Of a stretch of DNA of 61,550 nt, positions 25,951-35,074 are shown in pieces (position 1 is the stretch's first letter; each line of letters begins with the position of its first letter). Below the pieces are notes generated by a model that ran no database searches, was not told the DNA's origin, and saw only the letters and a list, made by a program, of their open reading frames with translations. The position numbers and the translations under genes were made by a program. This DNA comes from Vicinamibacterales bacterium (lineage in GTDB: Bacteria; Acidobacteriota; Vicinamibacteria; Vicinamibacterales; UBA8438), in contig CATQHX010000043.1 of NCBI GenBank assembly GCA_958296065.1, positions 1 to 61,550 on the forward strand, in the 5' to 3' direction.

Positions 25951-27297
25951 ATGATGATCACGAAGACGGCGTTGCCGCGGCGTACGTTCCTGCGCGGCGC
26001 GGGTGCCGCGGTGGCGTTGCCCCTGCTGGACGCGATGGTGCCGGCGCTCACCACGTTCGCGAAGACGCCGGCGGCGCCGGTCCGGCGGCTGGGCGTGGTC
26101 TACGTGCCCAACGGCATGACCATGCCCGCCTGGACCCCGCCCGCCGCGGGGCCGCTCGACCTCTCGCCGGTACTCCAGCCCTTGGCGCCCTTCAAGGACC
26201 GCATGCTCGTGTTCTCGGGGCTGGACGGCGTGCAGAACCGCGGCGGCACCCATACGACCGCGGCGACGCGGTTCCTGACCGGTGTGGTGGGGAAGCGGAC
26301 CGCCCAGGGGATCGAGGCGGGCACGTCGATCGACCAGATCGCGGCCCGGCAGTTCGGTCAACATACACAGTTGGCCTCCCTCGAGCTCGCGCTCGACCGC
26401 CTCGACCTCGTCGGCACCTGCGACAACACCACGTGCGCCTTCATCAACTCGCTCTCGTGGACCAGCCCGACGACGCAGGCGCCGGCCGAGGACAACCCCC
26501 GCGTGGTGTTCGAGCGGCTGTTCGGCGACAGCGGGACCACCGACCCAGCCGAGCGCAAGGTGCAACTGAGGCGGAGCCGCAGCATTCTCGACTCGCTGCT
26601 CGAGTCGCTCTCGGACCTGGAGCAGGAGCTCGGCTCCGGCGACCGCTCGCGGCTCGACGAGTACCTGACGGCCGTGCGCGACGTGGAGCGGCGCATCCAG
26701 AACGCCGAGGCGCAGAGCGCGATGGATCTGCCGCTGGTGGAGCAGCCCGGCGGCATCCCGGCAGACTACGAAGATTACTGCGCGCTGATGTGCGACCTGC
26801 AGGTGCTCGCCTACCAGTGCGATCTGACCCGGGTCGCGACGTTCATGCTGGGCCGCGAGTACAGCGGGCGGACGTACCCGCAGATCGGCATCGCCGAGGC
26901 CCACCATCCGCTGTCGCATCACCAGGACGATGCCGAGAAGATGGCGCTGCTCGCGAAGCTGAACACGTACCACGCCTCGCTGTTCGCGTCGTACCTGGAG
27001 AAGCTGCACCGGACGGCCGACGGCGACGGGTCGCTGCTGGACCAGACGCTGCTCCTGTACGGGGCGGGGATGGCTGACGGCAACACCCACGACTCGCAGA
27101 ATCTGCCGCTGATGCTGATCGGATCGCGGGAGCCGTTCCGCATCCGGGGCGGGCGTCATCTGCGGTACGAGCACGAGCCGGCGGCGTCGCTGCTGGTCAC
27201 CGTGCTTGACAAGCTCGGCGTGCCCGTCGAGCGGATTGCCAACAGCGGCGACCCGCTCGATCTCGATGCGCCCCTGTATCCGCTCGCGGGGATCTGA
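25951..27297 (+). CDS. Tat-exported DUF1552 (HxxSHH) protein, cassette 3
   Basis: This 448-residue protein has a twin-arginine leader (LPRRTFLRGAGAAVALPLLDAM) and the motif HPLSHH at residues 319-324. Adjacent ATG codons at 25951 and 25954 are both possible; the first was chosen because the paralogues begin MVITKK and MIITKK. The conserved blocks VVYVPNGMTMPAW, DQIAARQFG, NPRVVFERLFG, DLTRVATFMLGREYSGRTYP and LLDQTLLLYGAGMADGN match the other copies. The central cysteine pair is present (TCDNTTC). It is the last gene of the cassette region and converges with the gene ending at 27411. Confidence 0.92.
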   Translation: MMITKTALPRRTFLRGAGAAVALPLLDAMVPALTTFAKTPAAPVRRLGVVYVPNGMTMPAWTPPAAGPLDLSPVLQPLAPFKDRMLVFSGLDGVQNRGGTHTTAATRFLTGVVGKRTAQGIEAGTSIDQIAARQFGQHTQLASLELALDRLDLVGTCDNTTCAFINSLSWTSPTTQAPAEDNPRVVFERLFGDSGTTDPAERKVQLRRSRSILDSLLESLSDLEQELGSGDRSRLDEYLTAVRDVERRIQNAEAQSAMDLPLVEQPGGIPADYEDYCALMCDLQVLAYQCDLTRVATFMLGREYSGRTYPQIGIAEAHHPLSHHQDDAEKMALLAKLNTYHASLFASYLEKLHRTADGDGSLLDQTLLLYGAGMADGNTHDSQNLPLMLIGSREPFRIRGGRHLRYEHEPAASLLVTVLDKLGVPVERIANSGDPLDLDAPLYPLAGI

Positions 27298-27410
27298 ACA
27301 AGGCAGAGCACGGCAGCAAGACCGGGTCAGGCTGGGACGAACTGCCGGCGGATTGGCTGCCGGCCTCCGCCAGGCCGACGGTCAGGGTTGGGCTCTCGTG
27401 GAGGCGACGC

Positions 27411-28058
27411 TCACCTCGTCTCCACGTTCAGCAGTCGAAACGCCGGTGTGCCGAACGTCTCCCGGAACGTCTCGACCGCGAGCCTCCCGTCCGGATCCAG
27501 GTGAAGCCTGGCCGCCACGACCAGCACGCCGTCGCCTCTGCCGTTGTGGTCGAGCTGGAGCTCGATCATGCCGAAGGGATATTCACGGCTCCGAGACCGA
27601 CCCACCGACTCGTCGAAACCGAGGTGACGCACGGTGAACACCCGGACCACGCGCCCGCTCCGGGTCGGCGTGGAACGCGCCAGAGCGATGTCATAGCCCA
27701 GACTGTTGATGATGATCCGACCCTTCTGCGACCGAAGGAACGCATCCTCGAGCCGTCGCGGACCTCCGCCGGCCAGGATCTCCAGGAACTCGATGAACTC
27801 CTCGTCGCTCGTGTACTCGTCGACCTGAATGCTGAAGAAGTTGCTGCCGGCGTTGCCGAAGGTGCCGGTGTTCGCGATGCGCCCCTCGAAGCGCTCGGGC
27901 CCGGAGGCCTGCCCCCGGGCGAGAACCGGAGGGGTGCAGAAGATCAGGGCGCCGGCGAGCAGCACGCCCACGACGGAGGAGCAACGCCGTTCACCCGGGA
28001 TGCATCGCTGCTCGAATGCGGCGGGTCTGTGGCCAGGTGCTGACTTCCTTCCGCACAT
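27411..28058 (-). CDS. Exported protein of unknown function next to a TonB receptor
   Basis: This 215-residue protein has a hydrophobic export segment (SSVVGVLLAGALIFCTPPVLA) preceded by about 30 residues. I do not recognise the family. The mature part has ERFEGRIANTGTFGNAGSNF, EFIEFLEILAGGGPRRLEDA and, near the end, GMIELQLDHNGRGDGVLVVA, which suggests a compact beta-rich domain. The ATG at 28058 has GGGAGG upstream. The long pre-signal stretch coincides with the dispersed repeat at 27996-28025, so the true start may be a later in-frame codon near 27980. It lies 82 nt downstream of the TonB receptor gene, same strand, and may share its transcript. Confidence 0.75.
   Translation of the reverse strand: MCGRKSAPGHRPAAFEQRCIPGERRCSSVVGVLLAGALIFCTPPVLARGQASGPERFEGRIANTGTFGNAGSNFFSIQVDEYTSDEEFIEFLEILAGGGPRRLEDAFLRSQKGRIIINSLGYDIALARSTPTRSGRVVRVFTVRHLGFDESVGRSRSREYPFGMIELQLDHNGRGDGVLVVAARLHLDPDGRLAVETFRETFGTPAFRLLNVETR
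27996..28025. repeat. 30-bp dispersed repeat, copy B
   Basis: Matches 10617-10646 at 27 of 30 positions. It overlaps the first codons of the exported-protein gene as annotated (minus strand reads PAAFEQRCIP); the same frame of copy A would read PAAFERRCIP. Confidence 0.5.
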
Positions 28059-28140
28059 CAAGACCTCCCGGGACCCAAGCGAACGACGGGCCGCACCCCG
28101 GCTGAAGGTGCGACCCGCTCCCGAACAGACCTCCAAGGAC

Positions 28141-31110
28141 TCAGAACTCGAAGGTCGCACTGAACCGCGCGATCCGCGGCGGAATGTTCTCCAGCACGTT
28201 GCCGAACGACGGGCCCGAGACCTGCGATATGCGCAGGATGTCGTTCGCGTTGAGCAGGTTGAACACCTCGGCCGCGACCTGGAAGCGGCCCGGACCGACA
28301 TCGATGAACTTCGACACACGGACGTTCCAGACGTGCTGGGCGGTGAGCTTCGACGCGCCGTACGGCTCCACCCGGATGGTCTGGGTGCCCTGGTTGCGGA
28401 AGTGGAACAGCCCGTCGGGGTCGTTCCGCAGGAACCGCGCGGTCCGCTGTATCGGGAAGCCGCTCAGGCCCTGATAGAACAGGCCCACCTGGACGGCCCC
28501 CGGGAACATGTAGCTGCCGTGCGCCTTGAGGCCCCACTCCCAGGTCTCGTCGAGCCCGTGGAGGGCTACCTGCGGGGGGACGAAGTCGGTGAGGCTGGCG
28601 TTGGGGAGCCAGCGATGGTTCTGCGTGCCGATGAACGACACGAGACCCTGCCACCCGTCCCGCAACCGTCTCTCGAGCGTGAACTCGTAGCTGTGGTACG
28701 AGTCCGGCTCGGGATAGTTGATCCGCTGGTTCCCGACGAACTCGGCGCCCCGGTATTCGTCGCCGTAGTCGGCGAAGTGGATCATGTTGCCCGTGTCGTC
28801 GGTGGTGTCCAGAATCCCGTCAGGCCCCGGATCCCGGCGGCTCACCGGCATGGTGTAGGCGCTGAGCGGGCGCAGGATGTTCGGGCCGCCCTGCGTCCCG
28901 GAGGCCGTCGATCCCCGCGTGTCGAACAGGCCGGCCTCGCGCTTGTAGACGTACACGGCGCGGGCGGCCACCGAGGGCATCAGCTCGTGCTGGACGCCGA
29001 ACGACAGCTCCTGCGTGTTGGACTGGTAGAGCTCGCGGCCGTATTGCGGATCGTTCGGCAGGATGGAGTTGGCGGCCCCGGTGATGCTGACGAAGTCGGG
29101 GCCGTTGAGGCTTAGGTCCACCTCTCCCGGCGTGTAGGTGTTGTCGGGGATCGAGTCGTTCCAGACGTACGTCGCCGAGGCGATCGCGTTGAGGTTGTAC
29201 GTCGAGGCGAAGCTGTCGCCGAGCGACTGCTGGAAGTAGTTGTACGCGCCCCGGATCACGGTCCTGCCGTCGCCGCGGAGGTCGTAGGCGAGCCCGATGC
29301 GCGGGGCGAGGCCCTTCCAGTCCACCACGTCCAGCCGGTCGACCTGCCCGGTGAAGAAGATCCCGAAGTCGTCGGAGCCCTTGAACTGCTCGGGCACATA
29401 GGAGGAGTAGTGGTCGTACCGCAGGCCGATGTTCGCGGTGAGCCGCCGGGTCACGCGCCATTCGTCCGTGACGTACGCGGAGTTCACGTCCACCCGGTTG
29501 GTGGGGTCCAGGGGGTAGTTGAACAGCCTGACCCGGTACGGATTGCCCGCCATCCCCGTATCGAACAGGGTCGCTCCCTCGTACTCCAGGACGAAGTTGC
29601 CGCCGGCGTGGCTCGCCTGCCCCGTGCCGTGCGTCTCCCGGTAGATCTGGACGCCGGTCTTGATCGCGTGGGCGCCTCCCGGATAGTAGGTGAGGCTTCC
29701 CAGGTATTGCCACCGGTTGCGGGGGCGCCGGTCGGCCCTCGCCGCCGAGCCGGTGTACAGCCCGGAGACGCGATCGTAGCGGGTGGGGGTGTCGACGCCG
29801 GCCCGCGGCTGATAGTCGGCGAGATAGTAGTGGCGGCCCAGCGTGAGGGTGTAGACGAGCCGGTTGCTGGGCGTGCCGTTGAGCTCGATCTTGCCGGTCT
29901 GCGGGTTGAAGAGGTAGTCGTTGGTGGTCTCGAGCGGCCGGAACTGGGTGCCGTACCGTTCCGGCATGACCTTGCCGCTGCGGTGATAGAACGCGTCCAT
30001 CCGGTAGCCCCGCGAGAGCTGGAACGTGGTCTTGATGGTCTGGCTGTTGAGCTCCCGCCGGCCGTCCCCGCGCCCGTCCTCGGTCGTGTCGTCCGGCGTC
30101 ATGTAGATGCCGTCGGGCCCGCCGTCGAGCGCGAAGTTGACCTCGTTCTGCGCCTTGCGCTGCCGCTTGTAGTCGCCGTAGAACCAGATCCGGTCCCTCC
30201 AGATGGGGCCGCCCAGCGATCCCGAGAGATCGCTGTAGTCCTTGAACGAGCTGCCCTGCGTGACGCCCCGTTCCATCAGCGCCGCATCCAGGTTGTCCGA
30301 CTGCATCCGCCGGTTCTGGTACGCGCCGAAGTAGCGTCCGTGGAACTGGTTGGTGCCGGACTTGATGATGGCGGCGAAGTTCATCCCGGCCGTCGCGATT
30401 TCCGCGGTGTTGCCGACGGCCGTGATGGTGACCTCGTCCAGCGACGCGTAGTCGTAGTAGGAGCCCATCGAGGACGTGTACTGCCTGGTATTGATCCCGT
30501 CGAGGGTCGGCGTGATCTGACCGCGTTGGCCATAGGCCACCGCGGACTGGTAGTTGGCCATCGTGCTGCCGCCGACGTCGATCCGGCCGACGCGCATGCC
30601 GGGAGCCATCGCCATCAGCTCGAACTGACTGCCCGAGTTGGGAACCGACTCGATCACCTCCCGCGTGAGGGTCTGCACGGTGGCCGCGCTCGTCACGTCG
30701 ACGACGGGGCTCTGGCCGCTGACGGTGATCGTTTCCTGGACGGTCGAGAGCTCCAGCTCGACGTTTATCCGCGCCGTGAATCGGTCCGTGAGCCGGACCC
30801 CTTCGCGGATGACCGTCGAGAAACCGGGCAGCTCGAACGTGACGGTATACGTGCCGATGCCCAGACCGGTGAACCGATAGGCGCCCTCGCCATCCGTCAC
30901 CCGAGTGACCTGCGGCACGGTCAACTGCGGACTCTCGAGCGTCGCCGTCACGCCGGGCAGCACGGCACCGGTTGCGTCCGTCACGATCCCTTCGATGCCG
31001 GACGCGTTGACGACCTGAGCGCCGGCGTTCGATGCACCGAAGAGGGACAGCGTCAGCGCGAGACAGATCGTCAGACCTGTCCGACCCGCCGAGTGCGTGC
31101 GATGCAGCAT
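28141..31110 (-). CDS. TonB-dependent receptor, Oar-like, with N-terminal carboxypeptidase-regulatory domain
   Basis: This 989-residue outer-membrane protein has a Sec signal (LTICLALTLSLFGASNAGA). A carboxypeptidase-regulatory-like domain (about residues 36-125: GIEGIVTDATGAVLPGVTATL...GEGAYRFTGLGIGTYTVTFELPGF) precedes a plug domain (TITVSGQSPVVDVTSAATVQTLTREVIESVPNSG) and a beta-barrel ending in Phe (RIARFSATFEF). Oar-like receptors are thought to import or display large substrates using TonB energy. A TonB box could not be assigned with certainty. The ATG at 31110 follows GGAGGTG. In Acidobacteriota such receptors are numerous and highly variable in substrate. The gene downstream encodes an unrecognised exported protein. 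Confidence 0.93.
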   Translation of the reverse strand: MLHRTHSAGRTGLTICLALTLSLFGASNAGAQVVNASGIEGIVTDATGAVLPGVTATLESPQLTVPQVTRVTDGEGAYRFTGLGIGTYTVTFELPGFSTVIREGVRLTDRFTARINVELELSTVQETITVSGQSPVVDVTSAATVQTLTREVIESVPNSGSQFELMAMAPGMRVGRIDVGGSTMANYQSAVAYGQRGQITPTLDGINTRQYTSSMGSYYDYASLDEVTITAVGNTAEIATAGMNFAAIIKSGTNQFHGRYFGAYQNRRMQSDNLDAALMERGVTQGSSFKDYSDLSGSLGGPIWRDRIWFYGDYKRQRKAQNEVNFALDGGPDGIYMTPDDTTEDGRGDGRRELNSQTIKTTFQLSRGYRMDAFYHRSGKVMPERYGTQFRPLETTNDYLFNPQTGKIELNGTPSNRLVYTLTLGRHYYLADYQPRAGVDTPTRYDRVSGLYTGSAARADRRPRNRWQYLGSLTYYPGGAHAIKTGVQIYRETHGTGQASHAGGNFVLEYEGATLFDTGMAGNPYRVRLFNYPLDPTNRVDVNSAYVTDEWRVTRRLTANIGLRYDHYSSYVPEQFKGSDDFGIFFTGQVDRLDVVDWKGLAPRIGLAYDLRGDGRTVIRGAYNYFQQSLGDSFASTYNLNAIASATYVWNDSIPDNTYTPGEVDLSLNGPDFVSITGAANSILPNDPQYGRELYQSNTQELSFGVQHELMPSVAARAVYVYKREAGLFDTRGSTASGTQGGPNILRPLSAYTMPVSRRDPGPDGILDTTDDTGNMIHFADYGDEYRGAEFVGNQRINYPEPDSYHSYEFTLERRLRDGWQGLVSFIGTQNHRWLPNASLTDFVPPQVALHGLDETWEWGLKAHGSYMFPGAVQVGLFYQGLSGFPIQRTARFLRNDPDGLFHFRNQGTQTIRVEPYGASKLTAQHVWNVRVSKFIDVGPGRFQVAAEVFNLLNANDILRISQVSGPSFGNVLENIPPRIARFSATFEF

Positions 31111-31688
31111 CTGACACCTCCAAACCGTACCGAGTGGCCTGCTCCGCGCTTTGCATCCGGAAATCGCGCCGCCGTTCGTCTACGGGATAGCGGCCATGAA
31201 GCAGGCCGCGGGGCTGCAGGTTCGGGAGGTCTACGCCGATGCGAGGAAGCTGGAGAGGGAAAGCACGCGCCCGCGGGAGCGCGGGTCGCTGCGGGGCGCC
31301 GGGCAGAGGTTCCCGGAGGCCGTGCCCTTCGCCAGGCAAGCGGCACGAGGGCCAGACGGGGCGGCCCTGCCGGGCAGCGAGGCGGTGCGGTCACCGCCGC
31401 TCGTCGCCGCGAGGGCCGGCTTCCCGGCACGAACCGGGTTGCAGCCTGGGTGGCAAGCCGCGGAACCTGAATTTCCAAAGGCATCTCGTCGCCGCCCGGA
31501 ACTTCGACGCTTGTGCGCCTTCACCCCGGTGTTGACGACACCCCGCCCAAGCATCCTACTCGCGCACCCGGGTAAACGCAACGGCGGATCCCGTACAGCG
31601 GATGACCGCGCGGCAGACGGAAGGGCCTGTGGTATCGTCGCGGGAGTCGTGCAGGGGCCGCCCCGCGGCCGCCGCAGTTCAACGACTC
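31111..31688. other. Intergenic region without a supported gene
   Basis: This 578-nt gap separates the divergent TonB receptor and membrane-fusion genes. Open frames exist on both strands but have Arg/Pro/Ala-rich translations typical of GC-rich noncoding DNA. One plus-strand frame from 31151 starts MHPEIAPPFVYGIAAMKQAAG, which looks more protein-like for about 35 residues before turning low-complexity. No hairpin, repeat or convincing promoter was seen. It should hold promoters for both flanking genes. Confidence 0.5.
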
Positions 31689-34600
31689 ATGGGACATCCC
31701 CGAGCGCGCCACCTCTTTCTCCTCATCTATTTCCTCTCGGGTGCGGCGGCCCTCGTCTACGAGGTGGTCTGGTCGCGGTTGCTCGTGCTTCACATGGGCA
31801 ACACGGTCGCCGCCACCGGGACCGTGCTGGCGGCATTCATGGGTGGGCTGGCCGGAGGTGCGGCGCTCGGCGGCCGGTTCGCACTCAGGCTCTCGCGCCA
31901 ACGGGCCCTGCGCCTCTATGCGTTGCTCGAATGCGCTATCGCGGCGTGCGCGCTGCTCGTCCCCGTGGCTCTCGGCGGACTCCAACCATTGCTCGCGGCC
32001 GCGTACGCCGACGGAGACGGGGGCGCCTGGTTCGGCCTGAGCCGCCTCCTGTCCAGCTTGACGGTGCTGTTGGTGCCAACCGCGGCGATGGGGGCGACGT
32101 TTCCGCTGGCCGTGCGGTGGTTCGCCGGTCGGGCCGAGGACGCGGGGACCGAGGCAGGTGCCCTCTATGCGCTGAACGCCCTGGGTGCGGCCCTCGGCGC
32201 GGGACTGGCCGGTTTCGTCCTGTTGCCCTGGCTCGGGCTTCGAGGCGCCACGCTGATCGGCGTGGCGGTCAACCTGGCCGCCGGCGCGGGCGCGCTGGGG
32301 CTGATACCGTACACGGCGAGGCGACGCCGGACGTTGCCGGCGACAGCGGCCACCGTCCCACCGACTCGGAGCCGGCCGGTCGCCGGCCGCCGACCACGGC
32401 GACGCGCCAAGTCGGGTGGCCGGGCTGCCGCCGGCCGCCGCGCGGATCCGTCACCGCTCGTCGGAAGCACATGGCTGGCCGCCTCGGCACTCGGGCTGTC
32501 CGGCTTCGTCGCCCTCACCTACCAGGTCGCCTGGACACGCATCCTCGCGCTCGTCATCGGTCCGACGACCTACGCGTTCAGCGCCATGCTGGCCGCGTTC
32601 ATAGGCGGCCTGGCCGGCGGCGCGGCAATCGGCGCGCGGCTGACCCGGTGGTGGCGATATCGGATTGTCTGGTTGGGATTGACGTTGATTCTGGCCGCGC
32701 TGGGAGCATTCGGCGCGCTGTGGCTGATCGTGCCGCTGTCGCTCACCATGGCACGTGCGGCAGCCGAGCCCGACGCGCAGTTCGCTTCGGTGATCGCAGT
32801 GCAGGTCGCGCTTGCGTCAGGACTGCTGTTGCCGATGACCCTCGCGCTCGGCGCGGCGTTTCCCCTGGCTGTCGCCATAGCGGCCCGGCGCGAGGAAACG
32901 GTCTCGTTCGATGCCGGCATCGTGTACGCCGTGAACACGGTCGGGGCGATCGGTGGCGCGTTGATCGGCAGCTTCGTGCTCATCCCGCTTCTCGGCCTGC
33001 AGCAAACCGTGCTGGTGGCGGGTGCGCTCGGTATCGCCGGCGGGAGCCTTCTGCCGCTGGCAGCCGACGTCGGCCGGAGCGCGAAGTTCGCGGTGGCGGC
33101 CGTCGCACTGACGAGCGTCGGTGCGGGAGCGGCGCTGCCCGACTGGAATCGCGCGTTGATCTCGAGCGGTGCGTACTGGAACGTGCCCAACGTTCCGACG
33201 CAGGACCTGCAAGCGGCCCTCGAGGCGGGCGAGGTCCTGTACTACGGGGAAGGAGCGGCTGGCACAGTCTCGGTGCGCAGGACCGCCGGCAGCCTGACGC
33301 TCGCGATCGATGGGAAGGTCGATGCATCGAACGCCGCGGACATGCTGACCCAGAACCTGCTGGCCCACCTCCCGCTCTTGCTGCACCCCGATCCGCAGGA
33401 TGTCGGCATCATCGGGCTGGGAAGCGGGGTCACGCTCGGTGCGGCCCTGCGACACCCCATCAAGCGGGCGGACATGTTGGAGATCTCGCCTCAGGTGGTC
33501 GAGGCATCCGCCTGGTTCGAGACCGAGAACGACGCAGCTCTCGATGATCCGCGCACCCGCCTGGTCCTGACCGATGGCCGCTCCCACCTGCTGCTGTCGT
33601 CGCAGAGCTACGACGTGATCGTTTCCGAGCCGTCGAATCCCTGGATGGCCGGCGTCGCGACGCTCTTCACGCACGAGTTCTTTCAAGCGGCGCGGGACCG
33701 GCTGAAGCCCCGGGGAATCCTGTGCCAGTGGGCGCACACGTACGGCCTCGGCGACGAGGACCTGCGTTCGATCACCGGGACCTTCCTGTCAGTGTTCCCG
33801 GACGGCGCCATGTGGCTCGTGGGCGACGGCGACGTGCTTCTGATCGGCAGTGTCGATCCGCTGGAGCCCCGGCTACGCCAGATCGCCGCGTCGTGGGAGC
33901 GGCCCGGCGTCGCTGCCGCTCTCGCCGCCGTCGGCGTCCGGGATGCGTTCAGCGTGCTCTCGCTCTTCGTCGGCGGCGGGGAGGCGCTACGGCACTACAG
34001 TGCCCGCGCGCCGCTCCAGACCGACGACCACAACTCGCTGGAGTTCTCGGCTCCGCGCGGTCTCTATGCAGGCGGTCGCTCGACGAACGAGAACGCCCGC
34101 AACCTGCGGGCTCTCTCGAATCGATTCGCTCCACCCGTTGCGATCCGGTCGGCGGTGGAGTCGGCGACCGCGCAAGAGTGGCGCAACCGGGGCCTGATGC
34201 AGTTGAACGCGGCAGCCTACGCCACCGCCTATGACGACTTGGCGAAGGCCGTCCGGTTGACCCCGACCGACCGGGAAGGACTGACCGGCTTCGTTGAAGC
34301 GGCAGGACGGAGCCGGCGCGAGCAGGACGCCACCCGGCTGCTCGAGCAACTCGCGTCCGAGTATCCCGCCAACGCTTCGCTGCGACTGGAATTGTCACGT
34401 CTGCTCGCCTTGCAGGGAGCGTTCGACGCCGCGGTTGCCGCGGCTCGGGAAGCCTTGTCGCTGGAGCCTTCCGGGCCGGCCGCGCGGGAACAGCTCGCGT
34501 CGTTGTTCGTGGACCTGGGTGACGCCGCAGGCCTGGAGCCGATCGTCAGACTGATGGAACGCGTCGACCCCGACGGTCCCGAAACCCTCTACCACGCGGC

Positions 34601-34991
34601 TGCTCTCCACTTCCTGCGCCAGCGATTCACCGCGGCGGCGGCACTCGGGGAACGGGTCGTCGCCAGCGACCCGAACAACGCCCGGACCCACAATCTGCTT
34701 GGCGCCGCCTACGCCAGCCTCGGCCAGACGGACCAGGCCCGGCGTTCCCTCCGGGCATCGATCCGCGCCAACCCACGGGATGCGGTGACGTATGTGAACC
34801 TCGGGCTCCTCGAGCTCCAGGCGAGCAACTGGGCCGCCGCGGCCGGACAATTCGCGGAGGCGCTCACGCTTGACGCGAGCTCCACGGCCGCCCTGAACGG
34901 CCTGGCCGACGCGCTCGAGCGCCAGGGCGAGACGGAACGCGCCGCGAGCCTCCGGCGGAGCCTGCGGCTGAATCCAGCGGAGTTCCGATAG
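31689..34991 (+). CDS. Multi-pass membrane protein with spermidine-synthase-like and TPR domains
   Basis: The N-terminal half of this 1100-residue fusion is two homologous membrane blocks. One is near residues 5-215 (FLLIYFLSGAAALVYEVVWS); the other, after an Arg-rich linker, runs from about 260 (ALGLSGFVALTYQVAWTRIL). A Rossmann methyltransferase/spermidine-synthase-like domain follows, with a SAM-type loop GIIGLGSG near 575 and VIVSEPSNPWMAG near 645. Tetratricopeptide repeats run from about 830 to the end. The acidic residues that bind polyamine substrate in true spermidine synthases are not evident (SEPSNPW where a D-x-x-D-P type motif is expected), so polyamine synthesis is doubtful. An in-frame start at 31602 is possible; 31689 puts the first helix directly at the N-terminus, as usual in this family. 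Confidence 0.88.
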   Translation: MGHPRARHLFLLIYFLSGAAALVYEVVWSRLLVLHMGNTVAATGTVLAAFMGGLAGGAALGGRFALRLSRQRALRLYALLECAIAACALLVPVALGGLQPLLAAAYADGDGGAWFGLSRLLSSLTVLLVPTAAMGATFPLAVRWFAGRAEDAGTEAGALYALNALGAALGAGLAGFVLLPWLGLRGATLIGVAVNLAAGAGALGLIPYTARRRRTLPATAATVPPTRSRPVAGRRPRRRAKSGGRAAAGRRADPSPLVGSTWLAASALGLSGFVALTYQVAWTRILALVIGPTTYAFSAMLAAFIGGLAGGAAIGARLTRWWRYRIVWLGLTLILAALGAFGALWLIVPLSLTMARAAAEPDAQFASVIAVQVALASGLLLPMTLALGAAFPLAVAIAARREETVSFDAGIVYAVNTVGAIGGALIGSFVLIPLLGLQQTVLVAGALGIAGGSLLPLAADVGRSAKFAVAAVALTSVGAGAALPDWNRALISSGAYWNVPNVPTQDLQAALEAGEVLYYGEGAAGTVSVRRTAGSLTLAIDGKVDASNAADMLTQNLLAHLPLLLHPDPQDVGIIGLGSGVTLGAALRHPIKRADMLEISPQVVEASAWFETENDAALDDPRTRLVLTDGRSHLLLSSQSYDVIVSEPSNPWMAGVATLFTHEFFQAARDRLKPRGILCQWAHTYGLGDEDLRSITGTFLSVFPDGAMWLVGDGDVLLIGSVDPLEPRLRQIAASWERPGVAAALAAVGVRDAFSVLSLFVGGGEALRHYSARAPLQTDDHNSLEFSAPRGLYAGGRSTNENARNLRALSNRFAPPVAIRSAVESATAQEWRNRGLMQLNAAAYATAYDDLAKAVRLTPTDREGLTGFVEAAGRSRREQDATRLLEQLASEYPANASLRLELSRLLALQGAFDAAVAAAREALSLEPSGPAAREQLASLFVDLGDAAGLEPIVRLMERVDPDGPETLYHAAALHFLRQRFTAAAALGERVVASDPNNARTHNLLGAAYASLGQTDQARRSLRASIRANPRDAVTYVNLGLLELQASNWAAAAGQFAEALTLDASSTAALNGLADALERQGETERAASLRRSLRLNPAEFR

Positions 34992-35074
34992 CGTCGAGCG
35001 GTCCTGCTACGTCGGCGGTCCACCCCGCGCGCACCACCCGGTCGGCCTGGTAATCCGGCAACGAAACGTCTTGG

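Noticed and set aside
27340..27372. Hairpin between the convergent DUF1552 and exported-protein genes
   Set aside because: Only a 6-bp stem with a 13-nt loop and no T-tract; too weak to call a terminator.
29410..31470. Plus-strand open frame opposite the TonB receptor
   Set aside because: Composition-driven shadow; the receptor on the other strand has signal, plug and barrel features.
31151..31600. Possible small plus-strand gene before the membrane-fusion gene
   Set aside because: Only about 35 residues look protein-like, there is no Shine-Dalgarno, and the rest is low complexity.
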